Positions 35,610-49,077 of a DNA stretch of 64,000 bases are shown here, one piece after another; position 1 is the first letter of the stretch; the number at the start of each line of letters is the position of its first letter. The stretch spans positions 4,795,140 through 4,859,139 of the forward strand of contig CM030840.1 of the NCBI GenBank assembly GCA_018105865.1. The letters run 5' to 3'. This DNA comes from Metaphire vulgaris. Lineage: Eukaryota; Annelida; Clitellata; Crassiclitellata; Megascolecidae. The notes under the pieces were generated by a model. That model saw nothing but the letters and a program-made list of their open reading frames with translations, was not told the origin of the DNA and searched no databases. A program made the position numbers and the translations under genes.

Positions 35610-35944
35610 CTATATAAATCCAATATATATCCAGTGGCGGCTCAACGCATTTCCATGACTGTACAACGATTCAATGCGATTGCTTTCAAGGGACTTTCTC
35701 TGCTTCATCCGGATCAAGACAACCATTTGTTGTTTACACTTTTTGTAATAAGTCCTTCGGGAACTAACTACCGATGGCATATATATATATATATAATATA
35801 TATATATATATAATGCAAAATCTCCTAAATCCAATGCCTCTATCTCAATGCGTAGCACGGTAGGACTATGCATAATAGGCCTATGTGAATGGTCCCAAAT
35901 TTAGCGTCAAGATAAATCTTATGCACCTGTTTATGAATGAAAAT
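35111..35944. other. AT-rich sequence with (TA)n tracts
   Basis: TA tracts at about 35567-35605 and 35778-35812. TTGTAATAAGTCCT occurs twice (about 35538 and 35742), indicating a local repeat. Confidence 0.5.
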
Positions 35945-36100
35945 ATGTGACGCGGTCGAGTAGTGGTAGGATTATTGCCAAGCTATGAGAGGGCAGCGGG
36001 TTCGAATCTGACCCGAGCCACTGTTTAGCGACATGGGGTAAATTGCTCATCCCAATTATCTGTGGGGAAGACAGTGTGAAATCATCTCACTCACTTAACC

Positions 36101-36131
<31 letters not shown>
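35945..36131 (+). mobile_element. tRNA-derived SINE with (ATC)n tail
   Basis: GTAGTGGTAGGATT (A-box-like), GGGTTCGAATCTG (B box, 35998-36010), a short body and an (ATC)n tail at 36099-36131. This is the classic head-body-tail order. Confidence 0.75.
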
Positions 36132-36132
<1 letters not shown>

Positions 36133-36495
36133 CCGACCCCGCCCTACCGATACCACCAGCACCAGCACCACCACCACCATTATGAACTGACTCAAAATGT
36201 GGTGTAGAATTTATGCAGGATTTATGAATTTATCACGAGAAGTATTAGTGAAAAATTGATTGGTTTTAGGTCTAATAATTGTTGCATTATTTTAAAGTGA
36301 TGTCTGTGGGAACCTGACATTAGGTGATTGGGTCTTCTTGGGATTCAACAATTGATGTACTCATCTCTAATTATAACCAATTGATATGATTCATATCCTG
36401 GTTTTCTGATTCAATTGATCTAAGTAACAGAATCTGTGTTTACTTGCTGTCTATTGTTGTCTCTCACCCAATAAATAATCAAGTAAATATGAGTC

Positions 36496-36850
36496 TTGTC
36501 TTTAGCTATGATGATGATGATTACAACGACGACGATGATGATGAAGATGATGATGACGATGATGATGGTGTTAGGTAATAATAATAACAATAGTAACAAT
36601 GATAATGATGATGATGGCGACGGCGACGATGATGATGACGACGACAATGATGATAATGATGATGAACGAACGGATAATGGTAATAATAGAACTAACAAAA
36701 TCTATAATAACAACAATGATAATGATGATAGTAATAATAAATGCTAGTGATAATAATAACAATGTCAATAATGATAATGATACTAATATTAACAACAACA
36801 ACAATAGCAATAAAGCCAATAATAATAGCAACAATAATAACAATTTATGA
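36496..36850. repeat. GAT/AAT-rich simple-sequence block
   Basis: Mixed GATGAT, AATAATAAC and GATAATGAT repeats ending at the target duplication of the hAT element at 36859. Confidence 0.9.
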
Positions 36851-36858
36851 GTCTAGAC

Positions 36859-37220
36859 CAGCGGTTCTCAACCTTTATAGTGCCGCGACCCTTTTAATTT
36901 AATTCCCCATGATGTGGCGACCCCCCCCCCCCCAACGGTAAAATTATTTTCGTTCGCATTGTAAACTGCTAAAAGTAATAATGCTACGACAATCAAAATG
37001 TTCGAAATTGTTATTATTTAATTGTCTTCATGTCTATCCTCGAATGACAATTATAGTAAAACAACTAGTACGTCGTAACTACCACTGAGGAAATTTTGTA
37101 CAATAACAATAAAAGAGACAACTTCATATTTCTGATGATCTCGGGCGACCCCTGGCAAATCGTCATTCAACCCCCGTGCATGGGGGTCGCGAGTCGCGAC
37201 CCACAGGTTGAGAACCGCTG
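36859..37220. mobile_element. hAT-type MITE
   Basis: A 362-bp element CAGCGGTTCTCAACCTTT ... GGTTGAGAACCGCTG with perfect 8-bp duplication GTCTAGAC (36851-36858 and 37221-37228). The TIR sequence is of a type widespread among animal hAT elements. No transposase. Confidence 0.95.
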
Positions 37221-37228
37221 GTCTAGAC

Positions 37229-37977
37229 TGTGTAACATCAGAGTCATAACGTAGGGCTCTGCAGAGTAAAAGAAAATCCTTCAAACCTGCAGATGATAAA
37301 TGAAAGTTAGCATGAAGAGGCATTCAAGGTCTCAAGCTGTCAGCCTGGCATTCGAAGTCTAAAACCTTGCACATTCACAGTTTGCCCACAGCCTTAACCG
37401 CCACGCAGTGCAGACATATAATCTTTTACAAGCCACGGAGCGTTGCGATTTAAAGCATGCTTCATACTTCAGTGTGTTGTGATATGCTTTCAACAATGTC
37501 CTCTCAAGTGTTTGGATGCGCAAATGTTGGTTTTCTCAGAACTGCAGCTGTACAGGTGAACTGCTGCCAGATATCATAGCGCAACAGCAAAACGTTTGTT
37601 ATGGTTCTCTATGGCTATTGAATTTAAAATTCTAAAGTATGTTCGGTCATTATTTCTTACTTTGATGCTTAAAAGGTACTTTGGTGCATTAGTGCAATGC
37701 AATATCTTTTTTTAATATCTTGAGCGCTACGGTAAACAGACCAGTGCAGGAGCAGCCCAATTCTGAAGTGCCTGCAGATTATTTCTATGATAGGCGCCTT
37801 CTGCTAAAAGGGTTCTCATTGCCGGTTTATGAAAGTAAGGCGATTGCTACATATTTTCACACCAAATCAACATTCAATTGAGTGGTTTATACGACAGCCT
37901 TGTCATGATTATTTGTGTAAGCCGTGTCACATGTCACATCTCAGACTGCTAATTTAAATCTGGTTCGGAAGTCATAA
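37229..37977. other. No feature recognised
   Basis: No coding exon, RNA or mobile-element signature seen. Confidence 0.3.
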
Positions 37978-38353
37978 GGGGCTGTCCATTAATTACGTCA
38001 ACAATTTAGGGGAGGAGGGGATTGGAAAAAGTTTGACAGTTGTTGACAGGGGAGGGAGGGGGGTCAAGAGAAATTGACGTCAACAATTTCACTTTTTACA
38101 AATAATTAATCAAAAATAGGAAATTTCATGGAATACTATTTATTACAACGGAAAAAAGCCTGACAAGCAAAAAAGGTCATCACCACCACATTATGACACT
38201 TGATGAGCAAAAGAAAGGGGAAAATGTCTCATTGCTGCAAAAATAATAGCCTTCTAAACTTTTTAGGGGAACCCGTCACTGGTCTTAGTGGAGGGAGGAG
38301 GGTCAAAAGTTTTTGACATAATTATAGGGGTCACTGAAAGTTGACAGTTGTAA
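37978..38353. mobile_element. MITE family A fragment, left of duplicated exon
   Basis: Starts with the terminal repeat GGGGCTGTCCATTAATTACG and follows the reverse complement of 60715-61134 up to TGACAGTTGT. It loses the last about 60 bp where the duplicated exon segment begins. Confidence 0.85.
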
Positions 38354-39377
38354 AGCAAAGTTCTTCTAAGCCTGATAGCGACTTCTTTTCTTCCGTTTCT
38401 GTCGACGTTCTTTCGACAATTCCAGTTCACGATGACGATGCTGATGCTGATGATGATGATGATGGAAAAGAGATAGTAATGATGGTCCTCCTGTCCTTGT
38501 CGACGTGTATTCCGGCAGACTTTGGCAATGTATTGGGTGGGAGCTTTAGTATTACCGGCGAACCGGGTTCTGCGCCCGGACTCTGGTCTTCAGTGGTGAA
38601 AACGGTGGTGGTGGTGGTGGTGGTGGTGGTGGTGGTGGTGTTGGTGGTGTGCGGAGTAAAACGAACCTTGTCTTCTCTCGTGAGATTCTTTTCCGAATCC
38701 TGGTCTTCCGACGATGGAACAACTACAACTCTGTCCTCGGCACCCGGACCAGAAGGACTCGATCCGACGGATGTCGCCCAGCTTTCGGCCTTCGCCTGCC
38801 GGGCGGCGAACAGCCGAGCGCCCTTGCCCTTCATCTGACGAAGGTCGTCGGAGAACCGGAAACAGACGGACTGCTGCTTAGACGACGACGATGACGACGG
38901 CTTTACCTGGAGTTTCTCCGCCTCCTGCAACACCACCACCCTCTCGTACTCGTCGGCGCTCAGGGCGTCTATCTGCTCCGGAGTCATGCTTGCCTTCAGG
39001 TTCGGAGCGAACAGAGCGGACGAGTGAACGGTCAGGGGTGGGAGGGGTACGTCTCGTTCCCCTTCGTCCTGCAGGTGTTGTTGTCCCCCGTGCTTCAGCC
39101 TGGCTGCCCACGGATTCTCCTGGTAGAACCGGATCGTGTCCGCATGACTGAGATCCAGTTCGGCCAGAGTGGCGACCAGTTCCTCCTGGGTGGCGCCGAT
39201 CGTCCAAGCGCGCGCCCTCTGGCGCATCCTCACGAACATCCGATGACCCCGGGACTCGACGTTCTGCGGAAGCATGACCGACTGAGCGACCGTCTTGGCC
39301 AGACTGACCTGTTCCTCCAGCGTGGGATACTTTCCTTCCGGGTCGGCGTAGAACGTCGAATCGACGAAGGTCTTCTC
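38354..39377 (-). pseudogene. Decayed duplicate of exon 5 of synaptopodin-2-like gene
   Basis: The acceptor CCTGTAG|AG and the frame are kept (from about 39377), including both RG/KG-x-x-F blocks. A TGC to TGA change stops it at 38427-38429 and the donor is CTATCAG|GCTTAG, a GC site. The Thr run is longer (ACC expansion at about 38602-38645) and the Ser run shorter. No partner exons lie nearby on this strand. It is most likely non-coding in practice, but could pair with sense transcripts from exon 5. Confidence 0.85.
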
Positions 39378-39535
39378 TACAGGTTTATATTAAACGACGA
39401 TTCGAAGAACACATACAAAGTACAAAGCAGCTTAACGTAATTGGCATCGTGTGAGACAAGCGCTTATGAAGCAATGAATTAATACTAAGAAGATATCTTA
39501 CAAGCTGCACATGTACGACATCTTATCAATAAAAC

Positions 39536-39579
<44 letters not shown>

Positions 39580-40000
39580 TATTATTATTATTATTATTAT
39601 TATTAAAATAATAATGTTATTATAAATAATAAATAATAAATAATTTTTTGCTACGCCCCTGAAAAATGTACCCCTGCTAATAATTCGTTCCGACTTGCCT
39701 GTTTACAGAGCAGCTATCATCCAGCAATAACTCACTATAAAAATAGGCCTACGTTCATTGCAAATAATATAGGGTACCATGCATATATAGGCTGTTATTA
39801 TACGTTTATTTGATTAGTGCTCATATCAAATTAGTTTATACTTCAATCAAAGCTCATAAATATAATCATGTGTATCATATAAACAGGCAGACCGCATTCT
39901 AGACCTATTTGGCGACCAGAACTTCCTCCGTGTAATCGCTCAAAAAGTATTTTTATAGCCTGTCGTTAATACTGTAGGACCTCATTAGTGCTCAACATTA
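38354..40000 (-). repeat. Large inverted repeat, distal arm
   Basis: Inverted duplicate of 18460-20155. The arm is slightly shorter, mainly because its AT-rich intron tract differs. TGCTACGCCCCTG at about 39649 looks like a MITE scar unique to this copy. MITE A fragments in the same orientation lie immediately on both sides. Confidence 0.95.
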
Positions 40001-40192
40001 CAATGGAAAAAAGCATGGCAAAAAAAGGTAATCACCACTACATTTTGACACTCGATGAGCAAAAAAGGGAAAAATAGTCATCACCGCAAAAAAGAATAAC
40101 TTGTTATTGGGACCTGTCATTGATCTTGGCGGGAGGGGGCTCAAAAGTTTTTGACGTAAATATAGGGGTAAGTGAAAGTTGACAGTTGTTGA
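40001..40192. mobile_element. MITE family A fragment, right of duplicated exon
   Basis: Starts inside the element (CAATGGAAAAAAG) and ends at TGACAGTTGTTGA, the same orientation and nearly the same right break as 37978-38353. Confidence 0.8.
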
Positions 40193-41250
40193 CTAGAGCA
40201 GTCCTATGTGCTTCATATAAAGTTAATCCAATTGTTTCACAGTCTTCTTTAACATTGTCGATCCATCTCTTTTTCTGTCTTCCTCTGATTCTTTCTCCAT
40301 GAACTTTCCCATACAATGCTATCTTTGGATATCTATTGTTGTCCATTCTGACTACATGTCCAAACTATCGTAGGCGATGCTGTTTGACCCTTGTGAGAAT
40401 GTCCACGTCGTGGTTTAAGTGTTTCTTTATGATATCATTTCTTATTTTGTCCCTTCGAGTCACCCCTAATATTTTCCTGAGGCAGGCCATCTCAAAGATG
40501 TGTAACCTTTATCAGGAATATGTTGAACAGTAGCGGTGATAGGACACTTCCTTGTAATACTCCTACTGTAGTTTGGAACTTTGGAACCAGTTACTTAAGT
40601 CACTGTTTATTCTGACTGCTGCAAAACTTTGTACATGTTTTCCAGGATTCTGATCATCTTCTCTGGGTAACCATAAAATCTCATGGTTCTCCAAAGACCT
40701 TTTCTCCATAGGCTGTCAAACGCCTTCCGAAAATCGACATAACAGATGTATAGCTCTTTGCCAAATTCTTCATATTTTTCTGATGTTTGTCTTAGTGAAA
40801 ATATCTGCTCAATTGTGCTCCTGTTGGTTTGGAATCCACTTTGAGCCTCTGTTAGTATGTATTCAGCTTTTCTTTTTAATCTGTGTAGGATGATGAGTGA
40901 GAAGATCTTACTGCTGTATGGCATAATAGACTGCTGCCTCTATAGTTAGCACAATCTAGTCGGTCTTTCTTCTTGTGGATTGGAATGATGACAGATCGTT
41001 TCCATTCTGCTGGTATCTCTTCTTGCTCCCAAATCTTGTTGAACAACCGATGTAACACTTTTAGGCCTATTCCTGAAGTTGCTGCCTCCAGTTCTTCTAC
41101 TGTGATGTTGTCCACTCCCGGAGCCTTCTTACGATTTGCCTTCTTTATAGCTGTCTCTATCTCTTGAAAGTCAATTGGTGGTTGTAAATCTGTATTTCTT
41201 GCCCAGGACAGCCTAGGACAGCCCCTAAAGTACCAAAAAGACAAGTGAAA
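40193..41250 (-). pseudogene. RTE-like LINE reverse transcriptase, broken
   Basis: The minus strand reads KKAPGVDNITVEELEAATSG, IPAEWKRSVIIPIHKKKDR, LTEAQSGFQTNRSTIEQIF, then YVDFRKAFDSLWRKGLWRTM. After a gap of about 250 bp that lacks the catalytic YADD region it reads HGERIRGRQKKRWIDNVKED. The order is that of a LINE RT from fingers to C-terminus. Frameshifts and the deletion make it inactive. Confidence 0.85.
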
Positions 41251-42139
41251 CTAAAACTGTAGCCTTGACTAGAATTTAAAATTGTTTTAGGTTAATGTTA
41301 TTTTAATGAGTGCCGAAACACGTGTGAAGCATATGCTTGCGTTAAATAAACTTCCCATTTGCCTCAATGATGTGTGTGTTTATGCGTGCGTGCGTGTGGG
41401 TGGGTGTGTGAGTGTTTATAGACGCGTCGGACGCGTCGCGTGCGTATCAAAGACGATAAGCGTCTGTGTGTGTTTTTTTGATTAAATTCTAATCAAAACG
41501 CATATCGGTGCACATTGATATAGCGTTGGTTAAATTTGAAAAGCCATAAAAATTATAGAATCAATGGCAGTGTTAGATTTTGAAAACATAGAATTCTGGA
41601 GAGAGAAAAGAATTCAGAGTGCCGTTCTGAGACGTGTGACTTCTGAGCACTGCAATTGATTTTGATGAAAATGTTTTGCCTTTTAAGTTGTAACCTACCG
41701 GTAAAGCAAAACAATCTTGTTGGTAGTTTCGCCTCTTACTTACTGGCTGTCATCAATGTGTCAGATCTGTTGGCAATTTCCCAAGGAAGTCCTGAGTAAC
41801 TAAAACATCTTTATGCCGATAATTAACAAAGTTCTAAAACAGACGTAAATTCTACTACCCTTCGGTACAAGCAACATTTTGAAGTGCTTTATGGATCTAC
41901 TGCAAACGGGAGGCAAGCAAAATGCCGGATCAAATAGTCTGAGAGATCGGTCTGTTCTACTGTATATATACTAACCAGTACCAGTAATGTTAATGCTGAA
42001 GAAATGTCGAATGCAGGGGCGTAGAACACGGGGGGGGGGCTGCGGCGGACGGTCCCACCCAATAATTAGTGTGCGGGTATATGGTATAATTTATCTATCC
42101 CCCCCAATGTTTTGTGCTTCTTTGTTTCTTTAATGTTCT
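41251..42139. other. No feature recognised
   Basis: Includes GT-rich sequence near 41370-41475 and a MITE-like CAGGGGCGTAGAACACGG at about 42015 without a matched partner. Confidence 0.3.
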
Positions 42140-43290
42140 AAAAAGTCTGACATGACAAGTCTCAATGTTAATAAACTTGCCCTCAACCTTGAGAAAACCC
42201 ATTACGTGCATTTCCATACTAACAAAACTCCTCTGGGGATAACCTTGAATCGATAATAATAGTCCATAAGCCTATCAAGTGGTATTTACCTTGACCAACA
42301 CCTAGATTGGAAATACTTTTACAAAGAGCTAGCAAATAAACTGGCGAAAAACCTAAATATTATCAGACACCTTAAGTATTATCTTGATCACAAAGCACTC
42401 CAGCAACTGTATTTTGCATTAATTCACTCTTACCTATCTTACTGTACAATTGTAAAATAATTACAAAACTAACCTCAGAAATATTCAAACAATCCAAAAT
42501 AAATCCATTAGACTTGTGTTCAGAGAATGTAATTATCTAGACACTGACAGTTTATATAATAAATATAAGATTCTGAACATTAGCAGCTTATTTAAAATGC
42601 AAACCCTATTATTTGTCTATAAACACATCAATAATTTATTACCCCTGATTCATCTAACAAACAAACTTTTCATAAAAATCCTGAATGTAAATGCAACCTC
42701 AGGAATTCAAACAATCTATTCATTCCCTTTGCTGCAACTAATAAAAGGAAATTTACCACTAAATTTATAGGACCTAGACTTTGGAAACGATTTACCCTTG
42801 ACCTAAAACTCAATTGGCACCATTTTAAGAAGGCACTTAAAAGTTATCTCATAACTATCCAACACCAATTAGGTCAGCTCTGAAAGATCTTTTTCTAGTG
42901 TATGCTGTTTGGTGGTATATACATTTATCTGCTTGCTCTTCTACTGATGATATATGACAGTAACATATAACTGTTTCGTGGTATGGTAGCAACCTCGTTC
43001 TTGATATTGATAATCCAGTACTAGGTATGATTTTAACCAATACTCTGAATGTACTTGGTTGATCACATCGCATGGCTTTGCCCTTCGATCAACCGAACAC
43101 TAGATTTGCAAACAAATTATTATTGCTTAATCTGAATTTCAGTTGTCTTATATACTTATATTTGATTTAATATGACTACCTAATCAAATTATATAGACTT
43201 CTGTTATACTACAGTACTAGTAATTGCCACTGGCTACTAAAGTGTTCATGTATGATGTGGAGAAGAAAATAAACTGATTCTGATTCTGAA
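42140..43290 (+). pseudogene. CR1/jockey-group LINE 3' half
   Basis: The + strand, with frameshifts, reads DWKYFYKELANKLAKNLNII, HSYLSYCTI, NKSIRLVFRECNYLD and GPRLWKRFTLDLKLNWHHF. This is the post-catalytic region of a LINE RT. It ends near AAACTGATTCTGATTCTG, a short direct repeat typical of CR1-type 3' termini. Confidence 0.75.
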
Positions 43291-44904
43291 GCAGAAAAAG
43301 GTCCTCACTAGAGTTTAAACATATTTATGGGTGGTATACCCTTTCAGAGGCTGTTAAGAAAAAAATGTGCATTGTATTTCTACTAGAATTGATGAAAAAC
43401 CAGAATTACATCAATAAAAACGTCCAACTAAAACCACGCTTTCCAAAACCATTTTCTGTGCTGAATTCAAATATTTATTTCTATGTGGGGATAACGCATC
43501 CCAGCGCCCGTGTAGACCATTAGTGTGTGTGGGAATTATAGCTGCCAGTGCCCCTGAAAGGGTTAAAAAAATTCTACCTCCCCTTCCCTCTCCCTTCCCC
43601 AATACTGATGGCAGGAATACGACCCTGGTCGAATGCACTTGGATATAGCGTACTTGTCTGTGGTTCAGTTGTCCATGGTATCACGTGCAGTTGAATATTT
43701 TTATTTGTCTAGTTGTTAATAATTATGTTTCCTCTCCATCATCCTGTTTGTATTTTAATTACGACTTTGATCCTCGGATGAAAATAGGAAGTAGCATGTT
43801 TTATTGTATTAGGCCTACCAACTGAAGCCAGATCGGTCTCATACTTTTAAAACAGGCTTTCATCTCATTTGCTTTCAGTGTTTGATTTTTTTAAAAGTCA
43901 TTAGGGGTTCAGAACTTTCCGATGCAAAGTTTTCCACCAAGTGTTTCATTGTTTAATAACCAGTTTGCCAGATTCTCGTTTAGGTAGGCTGAATGATATT
44001 ATAATAGTTGATAATAAACTGGTTAAGAAGTTAGATGGTGTGTTGCCTGCAGTTGCAATGGTTATCTAAAGTCTAAGGGGTCTTTAAAAGCTACAGATGG
44101 AAATATAAGCTACTGTGTGCATATGAAGTAGGCTACTCAGCACTGCATATAGTGCTGAAGAAATGCATGAAATATTGCATTGCATTACAATAAACTACAA
44201 TGAACCAGTCTTCCCAGTCAGCCCTGACTGATTTTTTTGGTTTTTGACTTGGACCGAATCGACCCTCTTCGGCTACAGTCTGCTCTGTCGATAGGCACTG
44301 TGGTTTTTGGTCTGAGGCGTCCCCGATGAACACCTATGAGTTTGAAATGGACAATAAAATTAATTTGAATTGAACTTGAATTGAATCTTCTACTGGTAGT
44401 ATGCAGCAAATGGCTTATAGAAAATGAATCACTTGAATAGTTTTCATAGGCTATTGTGCTTTTTGTCTGGTGAAAACACTCCAAATATTTGCTTACTGAA
44501 ATGTTTCGTTTGGCTTGAAAGGTTCAGGTATTCTCTGGATATTCTATGGACTTACTGTTTACTGTTTATTTTCCCATCATAGAACATAAATCATAAGCAC
44601 AATGAACATAAGCACAATGAACATAAATTATAAGCTCAATGATCATGTAGAAAATAAGTTGAAAATTTTATAAATCTCAATGTTTAAGTTGACTCAATGT
44701 TCATTGACAAATATAAAAAGTTGTAAGTTAGAGAGTAAATTTTTGCCATAAAAATATCCTGTAATTAAAAACTATATTGCATCTAAAGTTTAAGCAAAGG
44801 AGTGATTAATTTTGACCCAATATCTAATGTTCATTTATATAAATATAACTTAGCAGAAAATAAAGTCATAGGTGAGAGTAATATTATTAAAAATTAGTAG
44901 CTTA
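43291..44904. other. No feature recognised
   Basis: AT-rich, with short local repeats (GAACATAAGCACAAT, about 44582-44625). No supported exon. Confidence 0.3.
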
Positions 44905-45577
44905 CAGTGTTGGGCAAACTCATGGAGTTAACTCAAACTCTCAACTCATGCTCAATGAAATGAGTTTAAACTCAAACTCAACTCACTGGAGAAACTCGTT
45001 AATAAAATCATAAACTCATTTGACGAAAAATGTGCAGTGGTAAAATGCCATTTTCCGTGTTTAGTGAATAAATTTTCAGAACGCATGCTTGTTTCTTTGC
45101 ACGGATGTCCAAAAGTTCTGTGCACTTAGAAAACAGGCCCTGATGGATAATCATTTGTTGGCAGTATAACTGACCGCGTGTCTTCTGTAGTTAGTAAATA
45201 GTACTAATGTCGAACGAAATTGCTTGTAGCGACAGAGATAATTTGCTTACGCAGTTACTACATTTAGCAATGATTTTCCTTCACGTTTAGTAGTTATAGA
45301 CAAAAATTTCCCATCTAAAATACACGGCACCTTGAACCATAGTGATATTAAAGTCTATGTTTTGAACATCGGTTAAGTTCCCGGTTGAAACCGGTTTATA
45401 ATAAAAGTCATTACCTAGTTTGTATAGCGCTTTATTTTCCGATCAAAAGCGCTGGGAAAACTAATCAGATGAGTTTAAGATAAAAAACTTGACAGAAATA
45501 ATGAGTTAATTCAAACTCATAACTCATGACAGCTGAAAATTAGTTAACTTGTGAGTTTAAAACTTAACTAAACACTG
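44905..45577. mobile_element. hAT-like element, weak
   Basis: CAGTGTTGGGCAAACTCATGG ... TTAACTAAACACTG, with flanks GTAGCTTA/GTAGAAAA (6 of 8). Both ends carry repeated ACTCAAACTCA/GAGTT motifs. No transposase. Confidence 0.5.
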
Positions 45578-46003
45578 GTAGAAAAGAGAAAATTTAAGTC
45601 TATGATTAATAATCATTAAATTAAGAGTCACAGAAAGAAGGTGAGGATTGAAAGGAGCGTGGGAGGTTGAAATGATTGAAAACCAATCAAAGGTAAGAGA
45701 AGATGAAACAATAAAAATTACAAGATTTCATCTAGCCTATAAGTAAGTGAAAGGTAAACATATCGAAAAGAGTAGGTGGATCTAATTAATTAAGTTGAGA
45801 GCATAGAGCTAAAATTTTATTTAGTGAATATTATAACAGAGCTAAAATAGTTAAATCTGGTTGGAGAGTATTGATTATTATGAATGATATAAACCTAAAA
45901 TGTTAAATATTGTTACAATATAGAAATGCAGCATGATTTATTTGTTAATGCATCAAAATATCTTGAAATATATATGATCCTATAAAAATAATAATAATAA
46001 TAA

Positions 46004-46004
<1 letters not shown>

Positions 46005-46058
<54 letters not shown>
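46005..46058. repeat. (GTA)n microsatellite
   Basis: About 18 GTA units. Confidence 0.95.
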
Positions 46059-46059
<1 letters not shown>

Positions 46060-46074
46060 ATAGCAATTTCTTCT

Positions 46075-46530
46075 TCTTTAGGTGCTGTGTATTTCTACGT
46101 TAGCGACCATGGACTTCCACTTTGTTCTATCTTGATATCCTCTTATTAGTTCGATGTTATTCATTATTCCCTCAATTCCTTGTCGTAGGCAGTCTACAAC
46201 TCTACATATGTGTTTCTCTGCCTTCCTCTGGCTCATTTTCCCTCCACTTTTCCGGTTATTGCCAAATGCTCCAGTCCTTCTTTCCTCATTACATGTCCAA
46301 AGAAGGAAAGCTGCCTTTTTTTGATGGTTGCCATCAGACTTCTTTCTATTATAATTTCATTCAAAATCTCTTAATTGGTTTTCTTTTCCGTCCATGAAAT
46401 CTTCAGCATCCTTCGCAGTAACCACATTTCTGTGGCTTCCAATTTCTTCTCCATGGCCTTGGATATAGTCCATGTCTCTGCTCCATACAATAATACTGAC
46501 CAAATATTGCTTTTGAGCACTCTTGTTATT
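46075..46530 (-). pseudogene. LINE C-terminal fragment
   Basis: The minus strand reads LYGAETWTISKAMEKKLEAT, EMWLLRRMLKISWTEK and FFGHVMRKEGLE, with frameshifts. This is the conserved end of RTE/jockey-type LINE proteins. Confidence 0.75.
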
Positions 46531-46595
46531 ATTTTTATTATTATTATAATATTATTAATAGCATTAGTAATAATAATAAAAATAATGATAATAAT

Positions 46596-48040
<1,445 letters not shown>

Positions 48041-48096
48041 ATGGAGAAACTATCTAAAGGAACTTTGCCACTGCATTTGACTGACTTTGAGAAGAG
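48041..48096 (+). CDS. Candidate first coding exon of small membrane-protein gene
   Basis: ATG with G at -3 and +4 (GAGCGATGG) opens MEKLSKGTLPLHLTDFEK and reaches a donor GAAGAG|GTTTGT in phase 2. Both 48661-48754 and 50837-50889 begin with a single T completing AG|T (Ser), so either could follow. The donor is weak and unspliced reading would stop at 48110, so this exon is tentative. No family recognised. Confidence 0.4.
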
Positions 48097-48293
48097 GTTT
48101 GTTGAATGATCTGGCTGGCTGACTAGTAGTCCATTCTGCTCTAAATGGAACCATAAATGGACAAATTGGACTTATTTGATTTTGTCTAGCTGATATGTAT
48201 GAATTGTTGCTAATTTTATTTGAGATTAAAGGAACTGGCGGCTTTTGTCTATCTGTTGTACATTGCTCTAAAGAGACGTTGATTCTTCTAGAT

Positions 48294-48301
48294 TGATTGA
48301 T

Positions 48302-48337
<36 letters not shown>
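48294..48337. repeat. (GATT)n microsatellite
   Basis: About eleven GATT units; the same tail unit follows the SINE ends in this window. Confidence 0.9.
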
Positions 48338-48660
48338 ATCTGCAGTTTTTTAAAATACATGCAAGCTACTAGCTTTGTTCTCCTTCAACAGTTGCACACA
48401 GTTTATAAAGAATAATAAATGCAGTTGTGTGATCATGTTTACCTGGTGACATTCTAAATTTGATGAACTACCGGTACCTTCTATGGTAACTTATTGTGAT
48501 GACTGGTCATTTTTAGTTTTTATACTGATCATTTTCAATGTGTCTTTTGTTATTGGATTTTTATTGTTTTGACCTTGGTTTAAACATGCCTTTACTATTC
48601 AATTGGGCTTTGACCATTACTGACAGTAAGCCTCTTTGCTGTATTCTGTCTGTATTATAG

Positions 48661-48754
48661 TCTGCTGTTGATATGTGCTGGAAAACAAGTCAGTCTGTTC
48701 CAGAACCTAACCCAGCAATGTCGCTATCAGTTACAGAAGAACCTCAACTCGAAG
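48661..48754 (+). CDS. Exon of small tail-anchored membrane-protein gene
   Basis: A 94-nt exon between CTGTCTGTATTATAG and GAAG|GTGAGT, both strong. In the preferred frame (one leading base, ending in phase 0) it reads LLLICAGKQVSLFQNLTQQC then RYQLQKNLNSK, amphipathic and helix-like. A second open frame (SAVDMCWKTSQ...EEPQLE, ending in phase 1) could in principle join 57914-58019. I prefer the first because it continues into the membrane-spanning exon at 50051. Confidence 0.55.
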
Positions 48755-48800
48755 GTGAGTTCTGAAGCATTTTGTGATCTCACATTTGAGCTTAATTTTC

Positions 48801-48848
48801 AGTGGTTTTCACACAGGCTTACTTAGACTCCTAAACCACTTAAAATCA

Positions 48849-48900
<52 letters not shown>
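48801..48900 (+). mobile_element. LINE 3' hairpin tail with (ATT)n
   Basis: AGTGGTTTTCACACAGGC...CTAAACCACTT followed by (ATT)n, the same 3' end as 15076-15172. Confidence 0.75.
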
Positions 48901-48904
<4 letters not shown>

Positions 48905-49077
48905 GAAATTTGAATTTGGAAATTGAAGATATGTTTTCAGTGCTCCATTTTAAAGGTATTAAAAGAATGTACCTTTGGAATAAATGATATATTATAACAT
49001 AGAAGTGACTTGGAGAAGGGAGCATAGTGGTTCATGAGTAATGATGATGTTTCAGAAACCTGCCCTGTCTTCTAGAA

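Noticed and set aside
48718..48754. Start codon for a protein MSLSVTEEPQLE joined to 57914
   Set aside because: Phase allows it, but the other frame of this exon continues into the membrane anchor at 50051 and 50837-50889 is a better partner for 57914. Kept only as an alternative.
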